NCBI GenBank assembly: GCA_002353815.1
Contig: DEKK01000003.1
Location: forward strand, 37,464-101,463
Source of the DNA: Bifidobacteriaceae bacterium UBA2724
GTDB taxonomy: Bacteria; Actinomycetota; Actinomycetes; Actinomycetales; Bifidobacteriaceae
DNA: 64,000 nt
Direction of reading: 5' to 3'
This document shows, piece by piece, positions 36,323 to 46,200 of the stretch. Each line of letters opens with the position of its first letter. Positions within the stretch are counted from its first letter, which is position 1. The notes beneath the pieces are model-generated. The model was given only the letters and a program-made list of their open reading frames with translations. It was not told where the DNA came from and made no database searches. The position numbers and the translations under genes are program-made.

Positions 36323-36783
36323 ACGCATGGGACATGGCCGGTCTGTCGATGGGCGTCGTCGGATGCCTGGGGATCGTGGCGGTGCTGGCGTTGGCGGTCC
36401 GGTGGGACATGCCGCGTGTGCGCCGTGTGCTTTCCGGCCGGGACAGGGAACGGCAGATCGAAGAGTTCATCGCCGCGCATTGCGCCATGACGCCCGCCGC
36501 CGATGGCGGGAGGATGCCGGACGGCGGTGCCTGGCGGGGTTCCTGGCAGGGCTCCACGGGCACGGAACCCGATGTTGCGGGGCCGTGGGAGTCGCCGGGC
36601 GGTGGTTCGAGGTCCGAAGAGTCGACGGATGGTGGTCCGGCGTTGGAAGACCCGGGGATTGATGATGCGACGGTGCTGCATGATGCGGTCGATGCCACCG
36701 TTCCACGCGACGTGACCGTGGTCCGCGCGACGCGCGCGGGGAGTGGATGCGCAGAGTCTGCGTGGAAGGAAGTCCGATCATGA
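36319..36783 (+). CDS. Small single-pass membrane protein of unknown function
   Basis: A 154-residue product with one N-terminal helix (about residues 7-27) and a hydrophilic, Gly/Asp-rich cytoplasmic-looking tail. Not recognised. The tail has several acidic Thr sites (DDATVLHDAVDATVP), a context often used by bacterial Ser/Thr kinases, and a conserved-looking RDRERQIEEFIAAHC near the membrane. It is coupled by ATGA overlaps to the kinase before it and the Ig-like protein after it, so it probably connects the two. Confidence 0.7.
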   Translation: MNAWDMAGLSMGVVGCLGIVAVLALAVRWDMPRVRRVLSGRDRERQIEEFIAAHCAMTPAADGGRMPDGGAWRGSWQGSTGTEPDVAGPWESPGGGSRSEESTDGGPALEDPGIDDATVLHDAVDATVPRDVTVVRATRAGSGCAESAWKEVRS

Positions 36784-39700
36784 CATTGTTTGATTCCGCG
36801 GCGTCGCGTCGTAAAAGAAACGTCGCCCGCCACGCCCATCACGAACGGTGCAGGCGCGGAGTGCTGCTGCTATGTGCGGCGGGTATGCTTCTCGCCGCCA
36901 TCGCGGTGGCATGGAGCGTTTCGCCGCCCTCGGGACATGCCGACGAGGCGGGCGCCGCATCCGCGCCTGTCATCACCGATGGCGGAAGTCCCGATGTGCC
37001 TGCGGGGACGGCGGTCGATCCGGGCCCCGGGCCGGATGACGGGGATGGCGGGAACGGCGAGGATGGCGGCAACGACGGTGCAGGCGGAGACGATACTCCG
37101 ACCGATCCGGAGACCATGACGGGCATCGCCGGTATCTCGCTGTCGCAGGCCGGTGTCGACCGGACCGTCACCGAGCGGAGCCGGAGGATCGCGGTGTTCA
37201 CGGACGAGGAGCCGTGGCAGGCGCGGCTGACTGTGGAAGCCGATGCCTCGGTGAGCGTTGAGATGCCCGAGCCTCGCGATATGGAGGGAACGGCTCTGGG
37301 GCCGGCCCGGCGATTGGAACTGACAGCGGGGGACGACGGCACGGTGACGTTCGGCGTGGCCGACGAGGGGCTTTATGCATTGGACGATATGGTCATCGTC
37401 GTGGAATCGCCGCACTGCCCACGGCAGTGGTGCAGGGCGGTCAGCGTCGGGGATGCCTTGCGAGATTGCGGGGCCGATGCCGGATACGACGCTGTGGTAC
37501 TCGATCGCGCCCAGACTCCCGGCAGGTCGGTGACGGTGGAGTTGTCACGCGCGGTGGACCGTTCGTCACCCGGGTCCGTCTCCAGCGACGCAAGCTATTA
37601 CGTCCTCGGCGAAGCGCAGCTGACGTTCCACGTCACCGACAGGTGGTTCGGATTGGTGCAGGGCGCCGCAGCGACGGTCGGCGACGAGCCTCTGGACGTC
37701 CAGGCCACGCTCACCGTGGGCGATTCCATGGAATCCCTGGAACCTTGCCATGGCGTGCAGTGGCGCGAAGACGGCGACACATGGACCGGCACGTGCGCGG
37801 CATTCGCGGTGCAAGGGCGATACGACTATCGGGTCGCCTATGCGGGATTCCACGGCGAGGCCGTCGGGGCGTGCCATCCCGTCTCGCCGCGGTTCGCTCC
37901 CTGCCAGTTCCTAACCGATTGGCAGGGGCCGCAGGCCGATGCCTCGCAGGTCGACAATCCATCGTCCCTGCGCTGGGTTCATGGCTGGGCAGTGGCTGAA
38001 TCCGGGGTGCGACTCCGCATGCCGAACATCACCGATTCTGGGTCGGGGGTCGAAGGACTTGTCGCTGACTCTGCGATGCCGGTGCCGAACTCGACGTCCG
38101 CCGGGCCCCTGACGGTGCTTGACGGCGACGATGCCGTGATGACCATGACGGGCGACGGTACGCGGCTCGCCTTGGACGGTAGTGCGGTCATCATGGTGGC
38201 GGACCGGGCCGGCAACGTCTCGCGCATCCCCTGGACGGTCCTGCGGACGCCTGACGGCGCCGAGGCGCGCGGCATCATCATCGATGACACCGCTCCCGCC
38301 CTGGCCGTGGAACACGATGGCTGCGTTCCCGTCAACGGATGGTATTGCTCCACACCCCGCACCACCACTGTCACGCTGGAGGACGGCACGCTCAGCGAGG
38401 CGAGAAACGAGAATCCCGACCTGGCTATCGGCGAGGTCTCCCGCGGCAATGGCGTGGCTCGGACTCTCACCCTGCGGGACTGCAAGCCCGTGGAAAAATC
38501 TCAGTCCGCGTGCACCCTGTCCATTCGCGCCGACGCCGAAGGCACGTGGAGGATGCATGTGCGCTATGCCGATCCGATGGGCCGGCAGGCCAACGCGGAC
38601 GACTTGGTCGTCATCGATTCCACCGCCCCGCGGCTGACCGTGGAATCCGATGACATCCCTGTCGGCGGCGAATACTACGGCCATGCGCGCTTCATCACCG
38701 TCGTATGCGTCGAATCGCACGTCGGGTCGCTTGACGTGCGGCTGGCGGACGGCGATAGCCAGACCACGCTGCATCCGCACTGGATTCCCTCCGCCGACCG
38801 GTGGACGGCGGTGATCCCCATCGCGGCGGACGGCCGGTACGAGCTGCTGGTCGATGCCGTCGACCTGGCCGGCAACGTCGCGCAGCGGGCGAGCAGCGGA
38901 CCGTTCGTCATCGACGCCACCATGCCGGGCATAACCATCGACGGGGTCGAGGATTCCGCGGCCTATGCGGACGTGGTCGAACCCCACATCGTCGGCTCCG
39001 ACGCCAATCTGTCGCTGGTCAGCTGGAGCCTTGCCGTCCGCCGGTCCGTCGGCACGGCACCGGACACCGGTACCAAGGTCATGGGCGAGGGGCAGGATCC
39101 GGGGCGGCTCGAACTCACCGTGCCCGACATGGCGCACGACCCCGAGTCGGACGGGATCTATGACCTGGTGGTCAGGGCCACCGACAAGGCAGGCAATGTG
39201 GCGACGCGGCGGCTGACGTTCTCGGTCAACCGGTTCGGATCCACGTATGAGCTCGATGGGTCGACGCGTCAGGCCGATGGCTCCTATCTGACGGAGCCGC
39301 CCACCATACGCATCGTCGAGACCAACGTGTCCGGGCTCGCCGCGGGAACGAGCGACATCACGGTGTCGCGCAACAGCGATGCGCGCACCCTGTCACCCGG
39401 GGAATACAATGTGGTCACTCAGGAGGAAGCCAACCGGAGCCGCACCACATATACATTGCCCGCGGGGCTGTTCGCGGCGGACGGGTATTACCGTGTCATC
39501 GTCTCGTCGACCGACCGGGCCGGCAACTATTCCACCAATCTCATGGACTCCGCCTCGAGCGACCGTTCGAGACCCGTCGGCGTGGAGTTCGCCGTGGACT
39601 CGACCCCGCCCGTCGTGTCGCTGAGTTCGATCCCCCAGGGCGGGTCGCAGGGCCTGCTCATGGTGAGCGACAACATGGCGCTGTCTGAGACCCAGGTCGT

Positions 39701-40070
39701 CGTCGACGGATGGTTCTCACAATGGAACGGGGACGAGGGCAACCGGCAGACGGTCACCGTGCCCAGCGACTCGAAGCCGCACGACGTGCGGGTTGAGGCC
39801 GTCGACCGGGCCGGCAACCGCACCGTGCTGCGGTATCCGAATGTGAGTGTGGCGCCGTCGTGGAGCAAACCTGTGCAACAGCGCGTGTACTGGCGGCTCT
39901 GGGGCATGGCCCTGGGCTCCCTCGTGGGCGTGGCGGTCATCACATGCGTCAGCCGCTGGTCGTGGCGTCGCAAGACCCATCGCGAATCCGACTCCTCCGA
40001 TGCGCCAGGGCCTTGCGACGGGGTGCGGGACATCGAGGACGCGCCGGAGGACGGCGATGACGATGAGTGA
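36780..40070 (+). CDS. Large surface protein with multiple Ig-like domains
   Basis: 1096 residues: N-terminal helix or signal at 27-46, an acidic Gly/Asp linker, a unique domain up to about residue 400, then a series of bacterial Ig-like modules marked by repeated DxAGN motifs (DRAGNVS, DLAGNVA, DKAGNVA, DRAGNYS, DRAGNRT) and linkers such as IDDTAPAL and IDSTAPRL. A C-terminal helix (about 1040-1062) is followed by a 34-residue acidic cytoplasmic tail; there is no LPXTG motif. ATG at 36780 overlaps the previous stop and has GGAAGGAAG ahead. Adhesin or envelope sensor partner of the kinase is likely; ligand unknown. Confidence 0.85.
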   Translation: MTLFDSAASRRKRNVARHAHHERCRRGVLLLCAAGMLLAAIAVAWSVSPPSGHADEAGAASAPVITDGGSPDVPAGTAVDPGPGPDDGDGGNGEDGGNDGAGGDDTPTDPETMTGIAGISLSQAGVDRTVTERSRRIAVFTDEEPWQARLTVEADASVSVEMPEPRDMEGTALGPARRLELTAGDDGTVTFGVADEGLYALDDMVIVVESPHCPRQWCRAVSVGDALRDCGADAGYDAVVLDRAQTPGRSVTVELSRAVDRSSPGSVSSDASYYVLGEAQLTFHVTDRWFGLVQGAAATVGDEPLDVQATLTVGDSMESLEPCHGVQWREDGDTWTGTCAAFAVQGRYDYRVAYAGFHGEAVGACHPVSPRFAPCQFLTDWQGPQADASQVDNPSSLRWVHGWAVAESGVRLRMPNITDSGSGVEGLVADSAMPVPNSTSAGPLTVLDGDDAVMTMTGDGTRLALDGSAVIMVADRAGNVSRIPWTVLRTPDGAEARGIIIDDTAPALAVEHDGCVPVNGWYCSTPRTTTVTLEDGTLSEARNENPDLAIGEVSRGNGVARTLTLRDCKPVEKSQSACTLSIRADAEGTWRMHVRYADPMGRQANADDLVVIDSTAPRLTVESDDIPVGGEYYGHARFITVVCVESHVGSLDVRLADGDSQTTLHPHWIPSADRWTAVIPIAADGRYELLVDAVDLAGNVAQRASSGPFVIDATMPGITIDGVEDSAAYADVVEPHIVGSDANLSLVSWSLAVRRSVGTAPDTGTKVMGEGQDPGRLELTVPDMAHDPESDGIYDLVVRATDKAGNVATRRLTFSVNRFGSTYELDGSTRQADGSYLTEPPTIRIVETNVSGLAAGTSDITVSRNSDARTLSPGEYNVVTQEEANRSRTTYTLPAGLFAADGYYRVIVSSTDRAGNYSTNLMDSASSDRSRPVGVEFAVDSTPPVVSLSSIPQGGSQGLLMVSDNMALSETQVVVDGWFSQWNGDEGNRQTVTVPSDSKPHDVRVEAVDRAGNRTVLRYPNVSVAPSWSKPVQQRVYWRLWGMALGSLVGVAVITCVSRWSWRRKTHRESDSSDAPGPCDGVRDIEDAPEDGDDDE

Positions 40071-40189
40071 CGAATCCGTGTGGATGGTGAATTCGTGGAA
40101 ACTTCTCGGCAAATGGCACAAAAATGCAATCATGGTGGGATGGATGGTGATAATGGGGTTAGGCAATCACCCCTTCGAAGGAGGTTCAC

Positions 40190-41407
40190 ATGGCCGTGGA
40201 CGACGGCGATGATTACGCAAGGACGCGCACATACCGGGCACAGGTGGGCGACGTATACAATGTGCTGCTCGTCATGCTCAACAACAATGAGTATTTCACA
40301 TTGATGGAGGCTGATGATAACGGGCGCACCGCTGTGTGCCGTGCCAACAACGGAGGCATGAACTACAGAATCGTCGTCGAAGACCGTGGGAACCGCGGAT
40401 GCTCGGTGAGCATCGATCCTCTGGCGTCATCGGCCGATGGCGCTGCCGAATGGATCACCTCCGACATCGAGTCGTTGTTCGACGGACTTCTTGCGGTGCT
40501 CCAGCATTTCAACGTCATCGAGCAAGCCCATCCCACGCGCGCCGCTTCTCTGGACGGCCGGCAGAACGCCCAGCCCGGGGCCGCTGATGGCCCGGCCGAA
40601 GCCGGTTCTCCTTCCGGGACACAGCCTGGCATGCCCGAATCGTTCACCCCACGCAAGAAGCACCAGCGTCCGCAGCCGCAGAACCAGAACCCCGTTGTTT
40701 CGCAGCAGGCGTCCCTGCAGCCGATTGGGCAGCAGGCGTCCCCGCAGTATGGCGATGGCGATGCGGCGCAGGGCCAGGCCGGAGCGCCGCGCCGCATCAC
40801 AGCGTCCTACGGCATGTCCATGAACGATTCGGTCGGCTACAACGCCGCCGGGTACAACGACGCCATCGACCAGCCGATTGAGTTCGCCGACGAGCAGCCG
40901 GAACCCGCTCCCGAGCAGGTCGAGGAAGAACCCGCGGAGCAGTTCGGCTCCCTGAATCTCATCAGCGGATATGGTTCGGACGATGACGGACGTCCGTTCG
41001 CCGCAGAGGCAGGGAAGCTGGGCGCGATCAAACAGAAGGTCGCCAGCAACAGGATCGTTTCGTTCTTCTATGATGATGATTCGCTGTTCATGGGCGACTC
41101 TTCGGCGAGTTCGGTGGTCAACGAAATCGCGAGCAGCGTCTCGACCGTCAACCAGGGCACCGAGCGCATGGCGGCGCTGACCGTCGGATACGGTCTGGTC
41201 ACCCTCATGTACCTTGCCATCGCCCTGGCCACGCCGCATCTCGGGGGTATCGCAATCCTTGTGCTGTTCATCGTGCCGTTCGTCTGCACCCTGCTGAACC
41301 TTGCGGTGGCGTTGTGCTATCCCGAGGAAGGGCGCGGTCTGGTCGGCAAGATCATCACCATCGTCTTCGCGGTCCTGTTCCTCGTCGCTTTCATCGCCTC
41401 GTTCTGA
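40190..41407 (+). CDS. Membrane protein of unknown function with N-terminal soluble domain
   Basis: 405 residues. The first 110 or so form a compact soluble domain (VYNVLLVMLNNNEYFTLMEA...), followed by about 200 residues rich in Pro, Gln and Asp, then three hydrophobic helices at about 327-345, 350-372 and 385-405. I do not recognise the family. GAAGGAGG gives a strong start at 40190; the 120-base gap from the Ig-like gene and its own site suggest a separate transcript. A cytoplasmic domain joined by a disordered linker to a membrane anchor is plausible. Confidence 0.75.
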   Translation: MAVDDGDDYARTRTYRAQVGDVYNVLLVMLNNNEYFTLMEADDNGRTAVCRANNGGMNYRIVVEDRGNRGCSVSIDPLASSADGAAEWITSDIESLFDGLLAVLQHFNVIEQAHPTRAASLDGRQNAQPGAADGPAEAGSPSGTQPGMPESFTPRKKHQRPQPQNQNPVVSQQASLQPIGQQASPQYGDGDAAQGQAGAPRRITASYGMSMNDSVGYNAAGYNDAIDQPIEFADEQPEPAPEQVEEEPAEQFGSLNLISGYGSDDDGRPFAAEAGKLGAIKQKVASNRIVSFFYDDDSLFMGDSSASSVVNEIASSVSTVNQGTERMAALTVGYGLVTLMYLAIALATPHLGGIAILVLFIVPFVCTLLNLAVALCYPEEGRGLVGKIITIVFAVLFLVAFIASF

Positions 41408-41458
41408 CGTGTCGCATCCCATGTGGCCTCCCGCGTGCAGCCGGACGCCACATGACGG

Positions 41459-41464
41459 TAGACT
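41459..41464 (+). promoter_or_regulatory. Candidate -10 box (TAGACT) for the gene at 41677
   Basis: TAGACT just after the preceding gene would start a leader of about 205 bases that contains the degenerate repeats. -35 not evident. Confidence 0.4.
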
Positions 41465-41529
41465 CTGGTAGGGGAGTCAGGAGACCGACGGGACGTGTTC
41501 GACAGCAACGTTGCCACGGACCAGACAGG

Positions 41530-41670
41530 CACGGGTCGGTAAACACGGACCGGGAACCCCGGGTCGAAAGACCATGGGCCAGAACCACGGGCCGAAAGAC
41601 CATGGATGGCAAGCCACGGATTCACGTGGCCGCGGGTTGAAAATCCACTGACCGGGAAGCACGGATAAGG
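41530..41670 (+). repeat. Degenerate ~14-nt tandem repeats in the leader of the gene at 41677
   Basis: Nine or so units of 13-16 bases of the type ACGGGCCGAAAGACC follow one another, with variants ACGGACCGGGAACC, ATGGGCCAGAACC and ACTGACCGGGAAGC. CGAAAGACCATGG occurs twice exactly. The array stops at the AAGGAAGAGC ribosome binding site. No protein-coding sense is visible. Confidence 0.6.
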
Positions 41671-41676
41671 AAGAGC

Positions 41677-43086
41677 ATGCTACTACATAGATCTCGTACG
41701 ACGTCAGCAGCCGATGGTACTCACGAGGCCGCCGTCACCGATGGTAAGTCCGACGCGACAGTGGAAACAGGGGCCGCTTCGGATGATTCCACGCCCGACA
41801 TGGGCCACGTTGAAAAAGGCGACGGCGATGCGCGCGCCCTGGCCGGAGGCAAAACCAACGGCAAGACCGACAAAGCCGACAAGTCCGCCAAGAATGCAGC
41901 TGCCGATGCTCCCGCCAGGGATGACAGGAGCGACAAACCCGGCAAGCGCAACAAAAACGACAAAGCCCGGGAAGACGTGGCGTCCGGCAACGATGCCACG
42001 CACGGCAAAGGCTCCGCCGGCAAAGGCTCCGCTGGCAAAGACTCTGCCGACAAAGACTCCGCCGACAAGGGTTCGGCCCCGAAGCAGAAGACACCGCGCC
42101 GCATCATCCTGGCCGAGGCCCTGGGCATGTTTCTGGGAATCCTGCTCGTCGCGGTCATCATCCTGTGCATACTTCTCGCAGGACGGGGCACGACCGATGC
42201 CTCGACGAGCTACTCGTCGGATTGGACCAAGCCGTCCGATGCGGCATCCGATTCCGACGATGGCCTCATCGAACTCGGCGGGGCCACTTTCGATGCGGCG
42301 GACAATGGGCTCGACGGGACGGTCGATTTCAGCGAAGGCAACCAGTTCTCGTGGTCCGTCGACGCCAATAAACCAGTGCTCAACCTGACCAACACCATGG
42401 GCAAGAGCCTGACGCAGACATCCGTGCTGTACGTGGCGAAGGATTCCACGACGGCGGACCAGCTGCGCGCCGAGATTAAGAAACTGGGCAGCCGGATTTC
42501 CGATTCCATTGGCGACGACGAAATCACGCAATGGCAGATTTCCTGCGGCGGCTACGCCTCCATGAACTCTGGCGATACCACGGCGACGGACACGTGCACG
42601 CTCGGAGGTCTGGAACTCCAGTCTCCTGATGATTTCGATCTGTTCACGGTGTCTGAGGTCATCGTCGACGTCGTCGACACCGATCAGAACGCCATCATGC
42701 GATACCAATACGATCTCGCCGACGACCGCGCCACGAAGACGCCGCATGCGACGCTCGGGGAGTGGGATGACGACCTGGGCAAGATGGTGCCTCAGCCACA
42801 GGGGCTGACCTATGGCAACCTGTCGCGGTCTTCCTCCGACGGATGGCAGTTCACCATCTATGACGTCGACGAGTCGGCGTTCGACGATTACCTTGCGAAG
42901 TGCGAGGATGCCGGTTGGACGTTCGCCAAGGAATCCAGCTCCGCATCCGTCACCTATACCTCCCAGGAGAAAGACAATTACACGCTGACGCTTCAATTCA
43001 GCGATCACTACCACCTCGCGACGGTGAGCCTGCTGACCCCGGACACATCCGAGGAATCGTCCACGGCGACGTCCACCGAGAGCTGA
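41677..43086 (+). CDS. Single-pass membrane protein of unknown function with Lys/Asp/Ser-rich cytoplasmic region
   Basis: 469 residues. About 140 N-terminal residues are highly charged and low in complexity, including five KGSAG/KDSAD repeats, then comes a membrane helix (near residues 148-168, LGMFLGILLVAVIILCILLA) and an extracytoplasmic part of about 300 residues with mixed alpha/beta character. Unrecognised. The architecture (long disordered inside, one helix, folded outside) recalls the binding protein at 2666. AAGGAAGAGC precedes the ATG. A long hairpin follows the stop. Confidence 0.75.
   Translation: MLLHRSRTTSAADGTHEAAVTDGKSDATVETGAASDDSTPDMGHVEKGDGDARALAGGKTNGKTDKADKSAKNAAADAPARDDRSDKPGKRNKNDKAREDVASGNDATHGKGSAGKGSAGKDSADKDSADKGSAPKQKTPRRIILAEALGMFLGILLVAVIILCILLAGRGTTDASTSYSSDWTKPSDAASDSDDGLIELGGATFDAADNGLDGTVDFSEGNQFSWSVDANKPVLNLTNTMGKSLTQTSVLYVAKDSTTADQLRAEIKKLGSRISDSIGDDEITQWQISCGGYASMNSGDTTATDTCTLGGLELQSPDDFDLFTVSEVIVDVVDTDQNAIMRYQYDLADDRATKTPHATLGEWDDDLGKMVPQPQGLTYGNLSRSSSDGWQFTIYDVDESAFDDYLAKCEDAGWTFAKESSSASVTYTSQEKDNYTLTLQFSDHYHLATVSLLTPDTSEESSTATSTES
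42004..42078 (+). repeat. Five in-frame 15-bp repeats (KGSAG/KDSAD)
   Basis: Units of the form GGCAAAGGCTCCGCC repeat in phase with the reading frame, with third-base and Gly/Asp variation. Length change would be in-frame. Confidence 0.7.
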
Positions 43087-43145
43087 CGCGGTTGTTGCGA
43101 GGGTTGCATGGCTCTGGAGCCGACGTGGCTTCCATGCAACGCTCT

Positions 43146-43195
43146 CGGATAATAGTAGTGGGGCGCCCTTTCGAGCGTCCCACTACTATTATCCG
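43146..43195. terminator. 21-bp near-perfect hairpin between convergent genes
   Basis: The outer 16 bp (GGATAATAGTAGTGGG / CCCACTACTATTATCC) pair perfectly; an extra C-G outside and GCGC/GCGT inside (one G-U) give about 21 bp around an eight-base loop. It sits between the plus-strand gene ending at 43086 and purL ending at 43231, the position of a bidirectional terminator, although no T-run follows on either strand. Confidence 0.6.
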
Positions 43196-43230
43196 TGCTT
43201 ATCTGCGCGGTATCGCCGGTTGCATCAGCG

Positions 43231-46200
43231 TCAGGCGGTGAAGTACTCCACGCCGCCTTCGAACAGCGGCTGGTACTTGTTGCCGGGCACGTTCATGTAG
43301 ACGTTGTCGCCGATTCGTTCGGTGTGGCCCATCTTGCCCAGCACGCGGCCGTCCGGGCTCGTGATGCCCTCGATCGACAGCAGCGACCCGTTGGGGTTGA
43401 CGTCGAGGTCCATGCTCGGCACCCCGGCTTCATCCACGTACTGCGTCGCGACCTGACCGTTCTTGCGCAGGTCGGCGAGCAGCTCGTCGGATGCCATGAA
43501 GCGGCCTTCGCCGTGCGAAATGGCAATCGTGTGGATGTCGCCGACCTCGCACTTGCTCAGCCACGGGGACTTCACCGAGCTGATGCGCGTGCGCACCAGA
43601 CGGCTCTGGTGGCGGCCGATGGTGTTGAATGTCACGGTCGGGCATGCGTCGGTCATGGGCACGATGTCGCCGAACGGCACGAGACCCAGCTTGATGAGGG
43701 CCTGGAAACCGTTGCAGATGCCGAGCATCAGGCCGTCGCGGTTCTTGAGCAGATCGCGCACGGCGTCGGTGACCGACGGGGAGCGGAAGAACGCGGTGAT
43801 GAACTTCGCCGAGCCATCTGGCTCGTCGCCGCCGGAGAATCCGCCAGGAATCATGACGATCTGGCTGCGTCCGATCTCGTCAACCAGCGCCTGCGTGGAT
43901 TCGACCACGGCCTGGGGCGTGAGGTTGTTGATGACGAGAGTGGTCACGTCGGCGCCCGCACGGCGGAACGCCCGTGCCGAATCGTATTCGCAGTTGTTGC
44001 CGGGGAACACCGGGATCACCACGTGCGGTTTGGCGCCCTGCGACAGGGCGGGGGCGGTGCGACGGGTGGTGGCGGCGTCGGACGTGATGGTCTCGACGGC
44101 CTCGCCCTTGGCACGGTAGGGGAACACGGATTCGATGCCGGACTCCCACTTCTCCTGCAGGGAGGCGAGGTCGAGCTTCTGGCCGCCGAGGGCGAATTCA
44201 TACACCGTGGTGGTCTCGCCGATCACAGAGCAGAACATGTCGTCGGTGGGCTTGGGCAGCTTCGCGTCATCGGAGACCTCGACGAAGAACGTGCCGTACA
44301 CCGGGTGGAACAGTCCGTCCACGGTGAGTTCGTCGTCGAACGCGAGCCCGATGCCGTTGCCCACGGTCATCTTGAACAGCGCCTCGGCCGAGCAGCCGTA
44401 GCCCGGGGTGGAGATGGCCAGCGCCTGGCCCTTCGCCACGAGCTTCTCGACGGCGGCCATGGCCTGCTTGAGGCCTTCGGCCTTCGGGGTGATGCCGTCG
44501 TCGGCATACATCGGGGTGATGCACACCACGCGGTGACCCGCGGCCTTGAATTCAGGCGACACGGCGCGCGCGGCGGGGCCGACGGCGACGGCGAAGGCGA
44601 CGAGCGACGGCGGCACGTCGAGGTCCTCGAAGGATCCCGACATGGAATCCTTGCCGCCGATGGCGCCCACGCCCAGGTCGATCTGGGCCATGAGCGCGCC
44701 GAGCACGGCGCCCATCGGCTTGCCCCAGCGCTCCGGCACGTCGCGCAACTTCTCGAAGTATTCCTGCAGCGACAGGTAGGCGTCTTCGCGGCGGAAACCG
44801 GCTGCCACGAGCTTGCTCACGGCCTCGACCACCGACAGGTAGGCGCCGGTGTACTGGTTCTTGTCGAGGATGTACGGATTGAAGCCCCATGCCATCGCCG
44901 AAGCGGTGGTCGTTTCTCCGTCCACGGGGAACTTGGCGACCATGGCCATGGTGGGCGTGAGCTGGCGCTTGCCACCGAAGGGCATGAGCACGGTGCCCGC
45001 GCCGATCGTGGAATCGAAACGCTCGGAAAGGCCTTTGTTGGAGCAGACGTTGAGGTCAGTGAGCAGGGAGGTCATGCGTTCCTCGAAGGTGCCCTTCTGC
45101 CACTTCTCGGCGTACTCGCCGGCCTCCTGCGCAGCTTCGACGTGCACGGTCTGGTGCTTCGGGGCGCCGTTGGACGCGAGGAACTTGCGCGACAGGTCCA
45201 CAATGGCGTCGCCGTTCCACATCATGCGCACGCGCTTCTCTTCGGTCACCGTGGCGATCGGCGTGGCCTCGAGGTTCTCTTCGCGGGCGTAGCCGAGGAA
45301 CTCCTCGACGTCGTCGGCGGCCACGGCCACGGCCATGCGTTCCTGGGATTCCGAGATGGCGAGTTCGGTGCCGTCAAGGCCCTCGTACTTCTTGGTCACC
45401 TTGTTGAGATCGACGTACAGGCCGTCGGCAAGCTCGCCCACGGCCACCGACACGCCGCCCGCACCGAAGTCGTTGCAGCGCTTGATGAGGCGGCACGCGT
45501 CGCCGCGGCGGAACAGGCGCTGCAGCTTGCGCTCCACGGGCGCGTTGCCCTTTTGCACCTCGGCGCCGTCCTTCTCAAGCGACTCGACGTTATGCGATTT
45601 GGATGCGCCGGTGGCGCCGCCGATGCCGTCGCGGCCGGTGCGTCCGCCGAGCAGGATGATGACGTCTCCGGGCTGGGGCTCTTCGCGGCGCACGTGGTCG
45701 GCGGGGGTGGCGCCCACGACGGCGCCGATCTCCATGCGCTTGGCCACGTAGCCGGGATGGTAGATCTCGTTGACCTGGCCGGTTGCCAGACCGATCTGAT
45801 TGCCGTACGAGCTATAGCCGGCGGCGGCCTTCGTCACGATGCGGCGCTGCGGCAGCTTGCCTTCGAGCGTCTGTGAAATCGGGGTGCGCGGGTCCGCGGC
45901 GCCGGTGACGCGCATGGCCTGGTACACGTAGCTGCGGCCCGACAGCGGGTCGCGGATGCAGCCGCCGATGCAGGTGGCGGCACCGCCGAACGGCTCGATC
46001 TCGGTGGGGTGGTTGTGCGTCTCGTTCTTGAAGAGGAACAGCCAATCCTGCAGCTCGCCGTCCACGTCGACCTTGACCTTGACGGTGCAGGCGTTGATCT
46101 CTTCGGATTCGTCGAGGTTCTTGAGGATCCCCTTGGCCTTGAGGTACTTGGCGCCGATGGTGCCCATGTCCATGAGGCACACCGGCTTCGCGTCGCGGCC

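Noticed and set aside
43195..45876. 893-codon plus-strand open frame opposite purL
   Set aside because: Antisense to an unmistakable purL; composition (His/Val/Gly/Arg-rich) is that of a high-G+C shadow frame and it has no ribosome binding site.
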